The translations under genes and the position numbers were made by a program. The notes beneath the pieces are model-generated. The model was not told the origin of the DNA. It saw nothing but the letters and a program-made list of their open reading frames with translations, and made no database searches. Positions 36,418 to 44,949 of a stretch of 64,000 nucleotides of DNA are shown piece by piece (within the stretch, counting starts at the first letter, position 1; each line of letters begins with the position of its first letter). The DNA is taken from the NCBI GenBank assembly GCA_024233495.1, contig JACKPM010000006.1, positions 1 through 64,000 of the forward strand. Reading direction: 5' to 3'. Source of the DNA: Chlamydiales bacterium. Its GTDB lineage: Bacteria; Chlamydiota; Chlamydiia; Chlamydiales; JAAKFR01.

Positions 36418-36815
36418 TCAATAAAGATAAACTCGATGCACTGGAAAAAAGGATGGCACGTTTGGGGATCCAAGAAAGGGATCTCCACATCAAGTATATC
36501 CTTGGCTCTGGCTCGGGTGGACAGAAAATCAATAAGACACATTCAACCGTCTATATTAAACACCTCCCCACTGGCCTCGAAGTGAAGTGTGGAAAAAACC
36601 GTCTACGCACACTAAATAAATATCACGCTCTTAGTTCTTTATGCGAGAAACTAGAGAAGCAGCTCCTTGGAGAGAGGACAAAAAAAGAGCAACTCGCAGC
36701 CAAAGTCCGAAGGCAAAAGAAGCGACGCTCTCGCCGCACCCAGGAAAAAATTCTCCAAGAAAAGAGACAAATATCTGAAAAGAAAAAATTTAGAAGGAGC
36801 CCTTCAGAAGAGTAG
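36414..36815 (+). CDS. GGQ-domain release-factor-like ribosome rescue protein
   Basis: 133 residues: a single class-I release-factor catalytic domain with GSGSGGQKIN, where GGQ triggers peptidyl-tRNA hydrolysis, followed by a lysine/arginine-rich tail (KVRRQKKRRSRRTQEKI) resembling ArfB-type rescue factors. There is no codon-recognition domain. The start is read as TTG at 36414, overlapping the transketolase stop; an ATG at 36453 is a shorter alternative. A rescue role is inferred from family knowledge. Confidence 0.82.
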   Translation: MINKDKLDALEKRMARLGIQERDLHIKYILGSGSGGQKINKTHSTVYIKHLPTGLEVKCGKNRLRTLNKYHALSSLCEKLEKQLLGERTKKEQLAAKVRRQKKRRSRRTQEKILQEKRQISEKKKFRRSPSEE

Positions 36816-36867
36816 CTCTTAAAATTGAAAGATGTTAAAATAAGTTGTATCATTTCCGAAGAAAGTT

Positions 36868-38871
36868 GTGACTCATTTTTACATCGAAAAAACCTTTGAC
36901 CAATCGCATCAAATCGCACAAGGATTGCAAAGAAATCATGAACTTGTCTTTGATAAAAATGAAGGAAGATTTAAGGCTATTGAGTCACGCCGTCTTGCCC
37001 AATATTCACAAAACATTAGATATGAGACAAATCCAGCAAGTGTGATGCGCCTTGCACTTGAGTACTTCCCCCAAAACCCCGACTATGTGGACTCACAACG
37101 CATTTTACGCACTGCGCAAGGAAGACTGCGTTCTGTAAGACACCCTCTAAGTAGACTAAAAGCCCTTATCTTGGGCAGAAGAGGAATGGATCAGCAAGAA
37201 AATGAGCTCGTACAGTTTGCAGAGCGAGTCGAGAGATACTATAATTCGCGCCTACGCGCCGGAAACGTCCATGAGGTATCAAAGACACAGGCCCTCTTAC
37301 GTAGATCTCTCGAAATATCCAGAATGGATGACCACCCCTTCCGCGTACAGTGTAACAACATTTTACACAGCTTTGGTGGAAGGTGGCGTCTAGGTGTACA
37401 TAAGGCGACTGGATTGCTATGCAAGGTGCCAAGTAATACAACTGATTCTGAAATTTCATTCGTTGAAAACGAAGTTCTAGAGGCATATAGGCAATTCATT
37501 ACACAAAATGGTAAGCACGAAGAAGCAATCGCTGATATGCAACAGAACCTAAGTCGACAAAGCTCTCCTCTTGCTCAGCGCCTTTTAAGCGTTACACCAT
37601 CCCCCAGCCTCAGCTCAGAGCCCTGCACGCCAATTGCAGGAAAACCTAACGTTCTCTCTATGGATGAAGAGCCTGATGAATCAGAGCATAAACCAATTGC
37701 AAAACATGGTGGTATGCGTGGCATCTTTGAAAGTTATGCGATTGATAGGCAAATTGTAGCGGTTGCAGATGGCTTGAAATCAAATAACCGTTTGCTCTAC
37801 AACCCAAAGGTAGGGCAACAGCAGTTTGTTGCCATACCAGCAGGCGCTTCTCGTATTCCAAACCACCTTGTAGAGCCTGACAACCACGCTCTCGAACGCT
37901 TTCTTGCCTCTTGTGACGAAAGACAACTCACTAAGCTTCGTCAACTACTAGAAGTGAATCGCAATGAACAATCTACAGCGCTTCTTGAGAAAGTCAATGA
38001 TATTCTCTTTGAGCGCATTCCTGGCAAAGAGATTGAAACCCCCTATGAAGTGCAAATGGAGCTCATCTATCAAGGGTTGCAGCCAGGCAATCGTCTAGTC
38101 TATGATACGCACAAAAGACTCTTTATTGCTGTTGCTAAAACAGCCTCTTTCGGAGCTTCTAACTACTTGATCACAAAACCTGAAGAGGTTGAATTTCGCC
38201 TACGTCAATACCTCGATCAGAGCGAGGGCTTTCGCAAAGATCTACGAATGCATAAGGCAAGGCAACTAAAAAACTTTGAACAGATAGCGCGTTCTAAGCA
38301 ATTGCGTCAAGTGCTCAACAGCTGCTCGAATGGCATGATACTTTGCATCGACCGCTCTCAACCCGATTCAGGCCTTGTAGCCCACCCCCATAACACTGTT
38401 CTCTCAACTGGAATTTCCAGTGACAAACAATACACAACGCCTGCTGTAAATAGGCTGCTGGGAAAGGCGACAATAAATGAACTGAATAAGATGAAGAAAG
38501 AACTCGAAATCATTTCAACTCCCGCTGCAGAAGATTTATATGACCTTATTGAAGAGCAGCTTGAAACACGTCTTCGTGCAACAACGAAACACATCACTCC
38601 CCCTTTCGAAGAACAGGCACATGTGATTGCACAAGGACTAGAGGCTGGTTACTGCCTGCTATATGACCAATCACGTGACCTCTATATTTGTGTGACACAA
38701 GAAGCTTTTAAAAAAATTGATGAAAGTGACACATTGATTAAAAATGAGGATGACGTCATGCCCCGTCTCCTGACGTATATCAGAAATCAAGAAATGCACG
38801 ACCCGAATCTGGCAACGACACTACACCTTGCCCTCAGAAAGACGAATTGGGGACGCAACAGGAGAATATAA
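36868..38871 (+). CDS. Internally repetitive protein of unknown family
   Basis: 667 residues from a GTG at 36868. I do not recognise the family. At least four copies of a roughly 60-residue unit are visible: QGLxxGxRLxYDxxxxxFxAV followed by about 10 residues and a xxLIxxxEExxxRLxxYL helix (near residues 15-70, 300-360, 395-450 and 585-640). Two weaker copies appear near 165 and 485. No signal peptide or membrane segment. The proline/serine-rich linker at about 225-255 looks unstructured. A protein at 41922 carries one similar unit. It is followed 3 bases later by dsbA but need not be related to it. Confidence 0.75.
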   Translation: MTHFYIEKTFDQSHQIAQGLQRNHELVFDKNEGRFKAIESRRLAQYSQNIRYETNPASVMRLALEYFPQNPDYVDSQRILRTAQGRLRSVRHPLSRLKALILGRRGMDQQENELVQFAERVERYYNSRLRAGNVHEVSKTQALLRRSLEISRMDDHPFRVQCNNILHSFGGRWRLGVHKATGLLCKVPSNTTDSEISFVENEVLEAYRQFITQNGKHEEAIADMQQNLSRQSSPLAQRLLSVTPSPSLSSEPCTPIAGKPNVLSMDEEPDESEHKPIAKHGGMRGIFESYAIDRQIVAVADGLKSNNRLLYNPKVGQQQFVAIPAGASRIPNHLVEPDNHALERFLASCDERQLTKLRQLLEVNRNEQSTALLEKVNDILFERIPGKEIETPYEVQMELIYQGLQPGNRLVYDTHKRLFIAVAKTASFGASNYLITKPEEVEFRLRQYLDQSEGFRKDLRMHKARQLKNFEQIARSKQLRQVLNSCSNGMILCIDRSQPDSGLVAHPHNTVLSTGISSDKQYTTPAVNRLLGKATINELNKMKKELEIISTPAAEDLYDLIEEQLETRLRATTKHITPPFEEQAHVIAQGLEAGYCLLYDQSRDLYICVTQEAFKKIDESDTLIKNEDDVMPRLLTYIRNQEMHDPNLATTLHLALRKTNWGRNRRI

Positions 38872-38874
38872 TCA

Positions 38875-39552
38875 ATGTTATCAGAAAAGCTCGCACCTCG
38901 TGTGCTTATTTGGATTACACTTGCTCTTTTTATCACAATTTCGAGTGGAATTGTGATTGCAGCACGCTCAAAACTTCCTCCACCTGTTGCCATCAACTAC
39001 ATTGGACACCCCACCATCGGGTACACTAAAGCAAAAATTCACGTCGTAGTGTTTGAAGAGCCAAAGTGCAGCAACTGTCGCGAGTATAGCGAGACAATAT
39101 TCCCTAAAATTAAGAAGGAGTTTATCGACACTAATAAAATTACCTATACTGTGATCCCCGTCTCTTTTTTGCCCGGATCGATGAATGCAGCAATGGCTCT
39201 TTTGTGTGTCTATAACGCTGATCCCCTCTACCCAAATAGCGAGCTTTTTTTCGACTACCTTGACTATATGTACAAAAATCAGCCGTCAGAAAAAATCGAT
39301 TGGGCAACAACTGAGAAACTGATTGAAATGGCGCAAAAAACCTCTCCAGCGATCAACCCCTCCCAGCTAAAGAAGTGCATCGATATGCAGACATATCGAG
39401 TCAAAATTCAGAAAAACACAGAATATGGAAAGAAGGTGATGGGTGGCACGATCTCGACACCAACTGTCTTTGTGAACGGAATTGAGGTGCAATCGCTCAC
39501 CTATAATGGTGTGCGCGACCTTATTAATGAGGTAGCCAAAGAGGCGAAATGA
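38875..39552 (+). CDS. DsbA/DsbG-like thiol oxidoreductase
   Basis: Periplasmic thioredoxin-fold protein, 225 residues, with a membrane anchor or uncleaved signal at residues 8-30, the active site CSNC (Cys65-Cys68) and the cis-proline loop TPTVFVNG. The dsbB gene overlaps its end by 4 bases, so the pair forms an oxidation system: DsbB re-oxidises this protein and passes electrons to quinone. In chlamydiae such a system would cross-link cysteine-rich envelope proteins (family knowledge). AGGAGA lies upstream of the start. Confidence 0.9.
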   Translation: MLSEKLAPRVLIWITLALFITISSGIVIAARSKLPPPVAINYIGHPTIGYTKAKIHVVVFEEPKCSNCREYSETIFPKIKKEFIDTNKITYTVIPVSFLPGSMNAAMALLCVYNADPLYPNSELFFDYLDYMYKNQPSEKIDWATTEKLIEMAQKTSPAINPSQLKKCIDMQTYRVKIQKNTEYGKKVMGGTISTPTVFVNGIEVQSLTYNGVRDLINEVAKEAK

Positions 39553-39977
39553 TGATTCGAAAGTATGGACTCTATACAGCTTGGGTAATTGCTTGCGTGG
39601 GCACGTTGATGAGTCTTTACTACAGTGAGATTGCTCATTTAGAGCCGTGCCACCTCTGCTGGTATCAACGCATCTGTCTCTTCCCCCTTGCGATCATTTT
39701 AGGCATCGCTGCTTACCGCGGCGCACTACACGTTGCGCGCTACGTCCTTCCCCTGATCATTTTGGGCTTTACCCTTGCCCTCTACCAAATCGGACTCCAA
39801 GAAATCCCTGGCTGGAATCCTATCGACATCTGTGGAGGTGGCCCCAGCTGTGAAGAAAGCATCACTGTTATTGGCCCCCTCACTATCCCTATGCTCTCCG
39901 CAATGGGCTTTTTTCTTATCGGCTTTTTCCTAATTTTAGTCTGGAGCGTTGCGCCAAACTATGAGACTGAAGAGTAA
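39549..39977 (+). CDS. dsbB: DsbB-like disulfide oxidoreductase
   Basis: 142 residues with four membrane helices. The first periplasmic cysteine pair is in EPCHLCWYQR (CxxC), the second in DICGGGPSCEE, both typical of the DsbB/BdbC family. Starts are ATG at 39549 or 39552; both overlap the end of the DsbA-like gene. Works with the upstream thioredoxin-fold protein. Confidence 0.93.
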   Translation: MMIRKYGLYTAWVIACVGTLMSLYYSEIAHLEPCHLCWYQRICLFPLAIILGIAAYRGALHVARYVLPLIILGFTLALYQIGLQEIPGWNPIDICGGGPSCEESITVIGPLTIPMLSAMGFFLIGFFLILVWSVAPNYETEE

Positions 39978-40075
39978 AAATTTTATACCTCTTGATGTCT
40001 ATGTTCTTGATATTTATGTTAGATTGTTGTAAGCTCGCTTGTACTCTATGGATAGTGCAATCAGAATGAGACAAT

Positions 40076-41614
40076 ATGTCGGGGGATAAAAGCCACTTTT
40101 CCCCCTTTAGGGCATTTTTCTGGCCCATCCGAGCTGCTGAACTCAGCAAGTTCCTGCCGCTGCTTTTTCTCGCCTTTTTTATCGGATTTAACTACAACAT
40201 TCTAAGAAACATGAAGGATGCGATCTTAGTGACTGCTGAGTCATCAGGCGCTGAGGTGATCCCCTTCATCAAGGTATGGGGCATTCTCCCTGGCGCCTTT
40301 CTTATGACCTTCATATATAGTCGACTCAACAATCGTCTAACACGCGACCGCGTCTTTTATACGATGATTTCGCTCTTTTTAGTCTATTTCACTCTCTTCA
40401 CCTTTGTCCTCTATCCTCTCAGAGATTCGCTCCACCCACACAACACAGCGCTCTATTTCCAGTCTGTTCTCCCAGCCGGGTTTAAGGGGCTAATCGCAAT
40501 GTTCCGCTACTGGACCTTCAGCTCCTTCTACATCATGTCTGAGCTATGGAGTTCAGCAATTTTATCGATGCTCTTCTGGGGTTTTGCCAATCAAGTCACA
40601 GCCCTATGGGAAGCAAAGCGCTTCTATGGCCTCATCGCTGTGGGCATTAACTGCTCAGGGATCGCCTCAGGACAGCTTGCTGTCTTCCTCACAAGCGGCT
40701 CTGTGCAACGCTACCTAAATCTCTCTCAAGATAGTTGGTACCAATCAATCATCCTCCTTACGATGATTGTACTCACTTCAGGAGGGCTCATTCTTCTCAT
40801 CTACCGCCACCTCACACGCCAAGTTTTGCCCCGAGTAAGTGTCGCAGCGCAGAAGAAGGACAAAGTGCGCATGTCTGTGCGCAAAAATTTCTCTTACCTC
40901 TTTAAATCTAAATATTTGCTACGAGTTGCTATTGTTGTCTTTGCCTACAATGTCATCATCAACCTTGTAGAGGTGATTTGGAAAGATCGTGTGCGCGCTC
41001 TTTTCCCGACCCCAGGTGAGTTTAATCTCTACATGAACCAGATCACCACGATTACCGGCTTTGTTTCGGTCACCCTCTCGCTTTTTGTCTCTGGTCAGCT
41101 AATCCGTCGCTTTGGATGGACTGCAGGAGCGCTTTTCACTCCTGTCATGCTTCTTATTACCTCTATTGGCTTCTTCTTCTTCCTCTTTGGAGGAGCAAAA
41201 ATGGCAGGAGCTCTTGCAATGTTTGGCACTTCACCCCTTGCTCTTGTCGTTCTCTTTGGCTCGATGCAAAACTGCCTCTCTCGAGCTTCAAAATACACTC
41301 TCTTTGATGCCACCAAAGAAATGGCCTTCATTCCTCTTTCTGAGGAGAGCAAGCTCAAAGGCAAAGCAGCTATCGATGGCGTGGGCTCCAGGCTCGGCAA
41401 GTCGGCTGGCTCGCTCATCCACCAAGGCCTCCTCCTCATCTTCACTACTGTGGCAGCAAGCGTCCACTTTGTCGCCTTTATCTTGTTTGGTGTTATATTC
41501 TTATGGATGGGCGCTGTGCTCTCCTTGGGCAAACGTTTCAAAGCTCTTACTCAACAAGAGGCGCAAATTCCTGAGTCTGTAGAGATTAAAGAAACTGTTT
41601 CAGCAACACAATAA
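40076..41614 (+). CDS. npt1: Nucleotide (ATP/ADP) translocase, NTT/Npt family
   Basis: 512 residues with about 12 hydrophobic segments, belonging to the ATP:ADP antiporter family found in Chlamydiae, Rickettsiae and plastids. Typical parts are FFWPIRAAELSKFLPLLFLAFF at the start, YNILRNMKDAILVT, a VIWKDRVRALFP segment and FDATKEMAFIPLSEESKLKGKAAIDGVGSR. It imports host ATP or exchanges other nucleotides; the exact substrate cannot be told from sequence. The presence of this gene is strong evidence for an obligate intracellular lifestyle. Confidence 0.94.
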   Translation: MSGDKSHFSPFRAFFWPIRAAELSKFLPLLFLAFFIGFNYNILRNMKDAILVTAESSGAEVIPFIKVWGILPGAFLMTFIYSRLNNRLTRDRVFYTMISLFLVYFTLFTFVLYPLRDSLHPHNTALYFQSVLPAGFKGLIAMFRYWTFSSFYIMSELWSSAILSMLFWGFANQVTALWEAKRFYGLIAVGINCSGIASGQLAVFLTSGSVQRYLNLSQDSWYQSIILLTMIVLTSGGLILLIYRHLTRQVLPRVSVAAQKKDKVRMSVRKNFSYLFKSKYLLRVAIVVFAYNVIINLVEVIWKDRVRALFPTPGEFNLYMNQITTITGFVSVTLSLFVSGQLIRRFGWTAGALFTPVMLLITSIGFFFFLFGGAKMAGALAMFGTSPLALVVLFGSMQNCLSRASKYTLFDATKEMAFIPLSEESKLKGKAAIDGVGSRLGKSAGSLIHQGLLLIFTTVAASVHFVAFILFGVIFLWMGAVLSLGKRFKALTQQEAQIPESVEIKETVSATQ

Positions 41615-41673
41615 TATAAAACTTATTTTATATAATATGGATGTGCTCATGCTGCATGGTCTTGTGCAATATA

Positions 41674-41831
41674 TAGTCAAATCGGTTGAAAATTTTACAA
41701 ATTCATGGCAGATGGCAAAGCCAAAGTAAGCGCGGAGTTCGACTTAGACCATTGATGGTCTATGAGAACGAGCGCGATCTTTGGTGAAGCCAAATGGTAT
41801 GAATTTGTAAAATTTTCAACCGATTTGACTA
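41674..41831. repeat. MITE B, full copy
   Basis: 158 bp with perfect 31-bp terminal inverted repeats (TAGTCAAATCGGTTGAAAAT at the left end) flanked by TA on both sides (41672-41673, 41832-41833), and a central TAGACCATTGATGGTCTA palindrome. Same length as the copy at 61517-61674. It fills most of the gap between the translocase gene and 41922; I see nothing else in the gap. Confidence 0.9.
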
Positions 41832-41921
41832 TACCTGGGGCTGTACAACGGCATTCTTATAAAAAAATTTCTTGTGGAAATGCGCGATGCTGGTTACGAT
41901 CAAAGCATGTTTGAGGCATAG

Positions 41922-42269
41922 ATGGCGCACTTCTCTGAAAACCAAGATTTCCGAAATGTTTACTACTTAGCAGGAAATAGAGAAGATTCAGTTATCCATG
42001 CGATATGCCGGCGCCTTGAAAGTGGCCTCTTCTTATGGAAAGATAGCTCTTTGCGAGTCCTTAGCATCCCAGACGCAAACATTCAGCATGAAAGCCAAAA
42101 GATTGTAATTGAAAGACTTGGAAAAGAGAGAGTTGAGCTATATCTCCTCACTTCCGAAGCTTCCAATCGCGCCATTCATACTATCTCTATTTCTAAAAGA
42201 GACGAAACATTGCGCCTTTGGTATCTAGCGCATGAAGCTAACCCCCAAGACCCGGAGTTGTTCACATGA
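41922..42269 (+). CDS. Small hypothetical protein with one copy of the novel repeat unit
   Basis: 115 residues. The segment VIHAICRRLESGLFLWKDSS followed by LRVLSIPDA matches the pattern QGLxxGxxLxYDxxxxxFxAV repeated in the protein at 36868. No signal peptide or membrane segment. It overlaps the next gene by 4 bases, so the two form a small operon. Function unknown. Confidence 0.6.
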   Translation: MAHFSENQDFRNVYYLAGNREDSVIHAICRRLESGLFLWKDSSLRVLSIPDANIQHESQKIVIERLGKERVELYLLTSEASNRAIHTISISKRDETLRLWYLAHEANPQDPELFT

Positions 42270-42538
42270 TTCATACTCACTTTGAAATCTCATCGGATGT
42301 AACTACCTACCATATCAGAGTAAGCAAAGATGGCACAATTGAGACTGAAGATAGATCTCCTCAAAAGACTGTTTTAGCTCTATTTTCATGCGCAATTTTA
42401 AAAGGGGTGGCCCAGGGGGATAATTTAAGGTTGATAGCGCAGTTGCGCCGCCTCCCTGGCATCGTTCGTGTTCGCGCGATGCAAAACTGTAAATCAGCAG
42501 CCTGCTTTGCGCGTGCGACTCAAATCTATAGCTCCTGA
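42266..42538 (+). CDS. Small hypothetical protein
   Basis: 90 residues. Starts MIHTHFEISSDVTTYHIRVS; no family recognised. It overlaps the preceding gene (ATGA), which supports coupled translation and a real gene. The C-terminus is basic and alanine/cysteine containing. Nothing recognisable lies in the 247 bases between it and adk. Confidence 0.5.
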   Translation: MIHTHFEISSDVTTYHIRVSKDGTIETEDRSPQKTVLALFSCAILKGVAQGDNLRLIAQLRRLPGIVRVRAMQNCKSAACFARATQIYSS

Positions 42539-42785
42539 TAGGCATTACTGCCTGCAAACCCAGACATTCCACTGATCGTCTTTTTGTGGTGCACCAAGCA
42601 ACCAAAAGGCACAAACAAATAAATTTTGTATATTTTTGTTATAGCCCCTCTCTCATTCAGCAACTTTTTTACTATACTTTTACTCCTTTTTGCTATACAC
42701 TTACTCTCCTAAATGAGCGCAGAAAAAGCGTCTTTTTGCACAGTACACAACACTGGGCTTTTACAGATGAACTGGGGTAAAAACT

Positions 42786-43502
42786 ATGCGTTATTTTATT
42801 CTGATCCTATTACTTGCACCACTCACATTAATGGCTATGGCAAAACCTGAAACAAAAAAGAATGTAATCGTTATGCTGGGCGCACCGGGCGCAGGCAAAG
42901 GAACACAGGCGATTCAAACGAGCGAAAAATTCAATCTCCCGCATATCTCCACAGGCGATCTCTTCCGCGAGAACTTGAAGAACCACACCGAAATTGGAGA
43001 GAAGGCGCGCAGCTACATGGATTCTGGCCGTTTGGTGCCTGATGAGGTTGTGCTCGAAATGCTCTATCAACGCATTAAAAAGCCCGACTGTGACCGTGGC
43101 TATATTTTAGATGGCTGCCCACGCACTGTAGCTCAAGCTGAATCTCTTGACCGCGAGCTCAAAGATAGTCGTGTGATGGCACTTAATTTGGATGTGCCTG
43201 ATGAAGAGATTGTGCGCCGCATTGCAGACCGCATGGTGTGTGAAGTGTGCGGCATGCCTCACGACCCTGTGATCAACCCACCAAAGGTTGCAGGTCACTG
43301 CAACCGCGACGGAGGCACGTTGATTAAGCGAAAAGACGACACGCCTGAGGTGGTGCGTGAACGCCTTTCCGTTTACCACAACGAGACTGCTCCAGTGAAG
43401 GCTTACTACAAAAAGAGTAGCCGCCTCGTTGATATCGACGGCACTGTGGGAAAGGATGCTATCTTCCTCTCTATCCAGTCGACGCTCTCAAAGGTTCTTT
43501 AG
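42786..43502 (+). CDS. adk: Adenylate kinase with apparent N-terminal signal peptide
   Basis: Interconverts ATP+AMP and 2 ADP. 238 residues: P-loop GAPGAGKGT (residues 32-40), ISTGDLFRENL, DGCPRT, and a zinc-type LID with CEVCGMPHD and a third cysteine in GHCNRDGG. Unusually, the first 18 residues (MRYFILILLLAPLTLMAM) form a strong hydrophobic leader. The ATG at 42786 has GGGG 8 bases upstream, while the inner ATGs at 42831 and 42837, which would give a normal cytosolic enzyme, have no ribosome-binding site. The translocase gene lies 1.2 kb upstream. Confidence 0.93.
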   Translation: MRYFILILLLAPLTLMAMAKPETKKNVIVMLGAPGAGKGTQAIQTSEKFNLPHISTGDLFRENLKNHTEIGEKARSYMDSGRLVPDEVVLEMLYQRIKKPDCDRGYILDGCPRTVAQAESLDRELKDSRVMALNLDVPDEEIVRRIADRMVCEVCGMPHDPVINPPKVAGHCNRDGGTLIKRKDDTPEVVRERLSVYHNETAPVKAYYKKSSRLVDIDGTVGKDAIFLSIQSTLSKVL

Positions 43503-43532
43503 AAAGCCCCGCGCCTTCTCTAAAACTTTCGT

Positions 43533-43598
43533 TTGACAAGATTTTACGAAACTTTCTAAAAATGGATTACAGATATAACCATTTTTAGAAGGGTATTT
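43533..43598 (+). promoter_or_regulatory. TTGACA box and 12-bp inverted repeat overlapping the ribosome-binding site
   Basis: A perfect inverted repeat TTCTAAAAATGG (43554-43565) / CCATTTTTAGAA (43579-43590) with a 13-base loop precedes the start at 43599. The ribosome-binding site AGAAGGG (43587-43593) begins inside the right arm, so the stem could hide it; it could alternatively be an operator. A TTGACA lies at 43533-43538. Confidence 0.55.
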
Positions 43599-44150
43599 AT
43601 GGCAAAAGGATTATGGAGATCAACTTTTATAGGGGGCTTTATCGCCTGGTTGTGGATGGCAGTTTCGTGGAATGTACTCCCCTGGCACTGCTCTGTGATT
43701 AACAACTTTCCAAACGAGAGCGAAACCGTAAAAGTCATCAGTGAGCAGGTGAAAGATAGTGGCATCTATACTTCCCCTAGCATGTGTGGCGGTGCGGGAA
43801 CAATGGTAGAAAACACTCAGATCTTCCTCTCTGTGAACAAAAATGGAACTGCTCAAGGGGGAATCATCCCTTATGTCATCTCCTTAATCACATATTTTAT
43901 TGGCGGTTTAATTGTAGCACTGATTGTGATGCAAATGGCAAGCAACTCATATGGGTGGAAGCTCTTTGCTACAGCGATGATCGGCCTTGCAGTTGGTGTA
44001 TTGACCATGCTACCTGCTTGGAATTGGTGGGGTGTTCCTTTTGACTATGCGCTGCTCATGATCGTAGATAACTTCCTCGCATGGCTCTTCGCAGGTCTAG
44101 TGATCGCAGCCTTCATTCACCCAAAACACCGCAAGGGTGATAAAGCGTAA
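43599..44150 (+). CDS. Hypothetical membrane protein
   Basis: 183 residues with an N-terminal hydrophobic segment (about residues 8-30), a 60-residue extracytoplasmic-looking domain with cysteines (WHCSVIN, MCGGAGTM), and three further hydrophobic helices. No family recognised with confidence. The ribosome-binding site sits in a hairpin. The 3' end overlaps the convergent methyltransferase gene by 38 bases. Confidence 0.7.
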   Translation: MAKGLWRSTFIGGFIAWLWMAVSWNVLPWHCSVINNFPNESETVKVISEQVKDSGIYTSPSMCGGAGTMVENTQIFLSVNKNGTAQGGIIPYVISLITYFIGGLIVALIVMQMASNSYGWKLFATAMIGLAVGVLTMLPAWNWWGVPFDYALLMIVDNFLAWLFAGLVIAAFIHPKHRKGDKA

Positions 44151-44598
44151 CCTCAGATCTGTAGAGATCGTGCAAAACAAACACCTTTGCTGCTTTCCAA
44201 CCGGGAACAGCAAAGGTGTTTGTGATTAAACGGCTATTTTTCAAGTGAGTCAACCGCCTCATCGCCCCAGGGTAAAGATAGCATACGACAGTGTCAAAAG
44301 AAGACAAATCTTCCTTAAAAAAATCTCTGCGCTTCACATTCACTCCCCTCAGTTTTGAAACTAGGTAGGGTAAAAAAGAGACTTCATAGGCACTCACTTT
44401 GAGCCCTTTTTTTTGAAGCGCTTTGGCCAAGCCTCCCCATCCACACCCAAGTTCAACTACAGAACCTTCAGCTAACTCAACCATCTGTTTAATAGCTTTT
44501 TTTGAACTCGGCATAGGGGAAATCCCATAATGCAAAGAATAGCTAACAATTGATATAATGGCGGCCAGTCCTAAAAGGGCAATAAGAGGAAAAAGCAT
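44113..44598 (-). CDS. Membrane-anchored SAM-dependent methyltransferase
   Basis: 161 residues. One N-terminal membrane helix (MLFPLIALLGLAAIISIV), then a class-I methyltransferase core with SAM motif VVELGCGWGGLAKAL, an acidic strand-end replaced by SAYEVSF, and FDTVVCYLYPGAMRRL. The helix plus this core resembles the FAM173-type lysine methyltransferases (ANTKMT/ATPSCKMT) of mitochondria; that parallel is tentative. It overlaps the convergent gene and starts back to back with 44599 with no spacer, so a promoter must overlap the neighbouring gene. Confidence 0.75.
   Translation of the reverse strand: MLFPLIALLGLAAIISIVSYSLHYGISPMPSSKKAIKQMVELAEGSVVELGCGWGGLAKALQKKGLKVSAYEVSFLPYLVSKLRGVNVKRRDFFKEDLSSFDTVVCYLYPGAMRRLTHLKNSRLITNTFAVPGWKAAKVFVLHDLYRSEVTLYHPCGVLGE
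44177..44223. terminator. 16-bp perfect inverted repeat, possible bidirectional terminator
   Basis: ACAAACACCTTTGCTG (44177-44192) and CAGCAAAGGTGTTTGT (44208-44223) with a 15-base loop that itself contains TTCC/GGAA. It lies in the methyltransferase coding end, just beyond the convergent gene at 44150. Its place between converging genes suits a terminator, though no long T-run follows. Confidence 0.4.
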
Positions 44599-44949
44599 AT
44601 GTCTTTTTTAATTAAATTGTTACTCAACTCGCTTGCGATTTTGCTCACTGGCATGCTGTTGCCAGGTGTAACGATCCAAGGGTTTGGCACTGCAGTTCTT
44701 GTCTCCCTACTTTTGGGTGCTGTGAACTCTGTTCTTCGTCCCATTATCTTCATTCTCACCCTTCCCATCAACATTTTGACGCTAGGGCTTTTCTCCTTTG
44801 TCGTGATGGGTCTTTTGGTGCTTCTTGTAGCAAAAATTGTGCCGGGGTTTGTGATTGCAAGCTTCATATGGACAATTCCTTTTGCGCTCGTTGTCTCTTT
44901 CCTTAACTGGCTTTTCTCTCAAATCATGCTTCCAAAGGTGCGCTATTGA
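44599..44949 (+). CDS. Phage holin family 4 (YvlD-like) membrane protein
   Basis: 116 residues, almost entirely hydrophobic, four helices. The segment LLGAVNSVLRPIIFILTLPINILTLGLFSFVVMG is the signature of the Phage_holin_4_2/YvlD group, which is widespread in bacterial chromosomes and not by itself a sign of phage. The stop overlaps the TTG start of the next gene. Confidence 0.85.
   Translation: MSFLIKLLLNSLAILLTGMLLPGVTIQGFGTAVLVSLLLGAVNSVLRPIIFILTLPINILTLGLFSFVVMGLLVLLVAKIVPGFVIASFIWTIPFALVVSFLNWLFSQIMLPKVRY

Noticed and set aside
44599..44949. Prophage remnant because of a holin-family protein
   Set aside because: The protein belongs to the YvlD-like group common on chromosomes, and no other phage gene is near.
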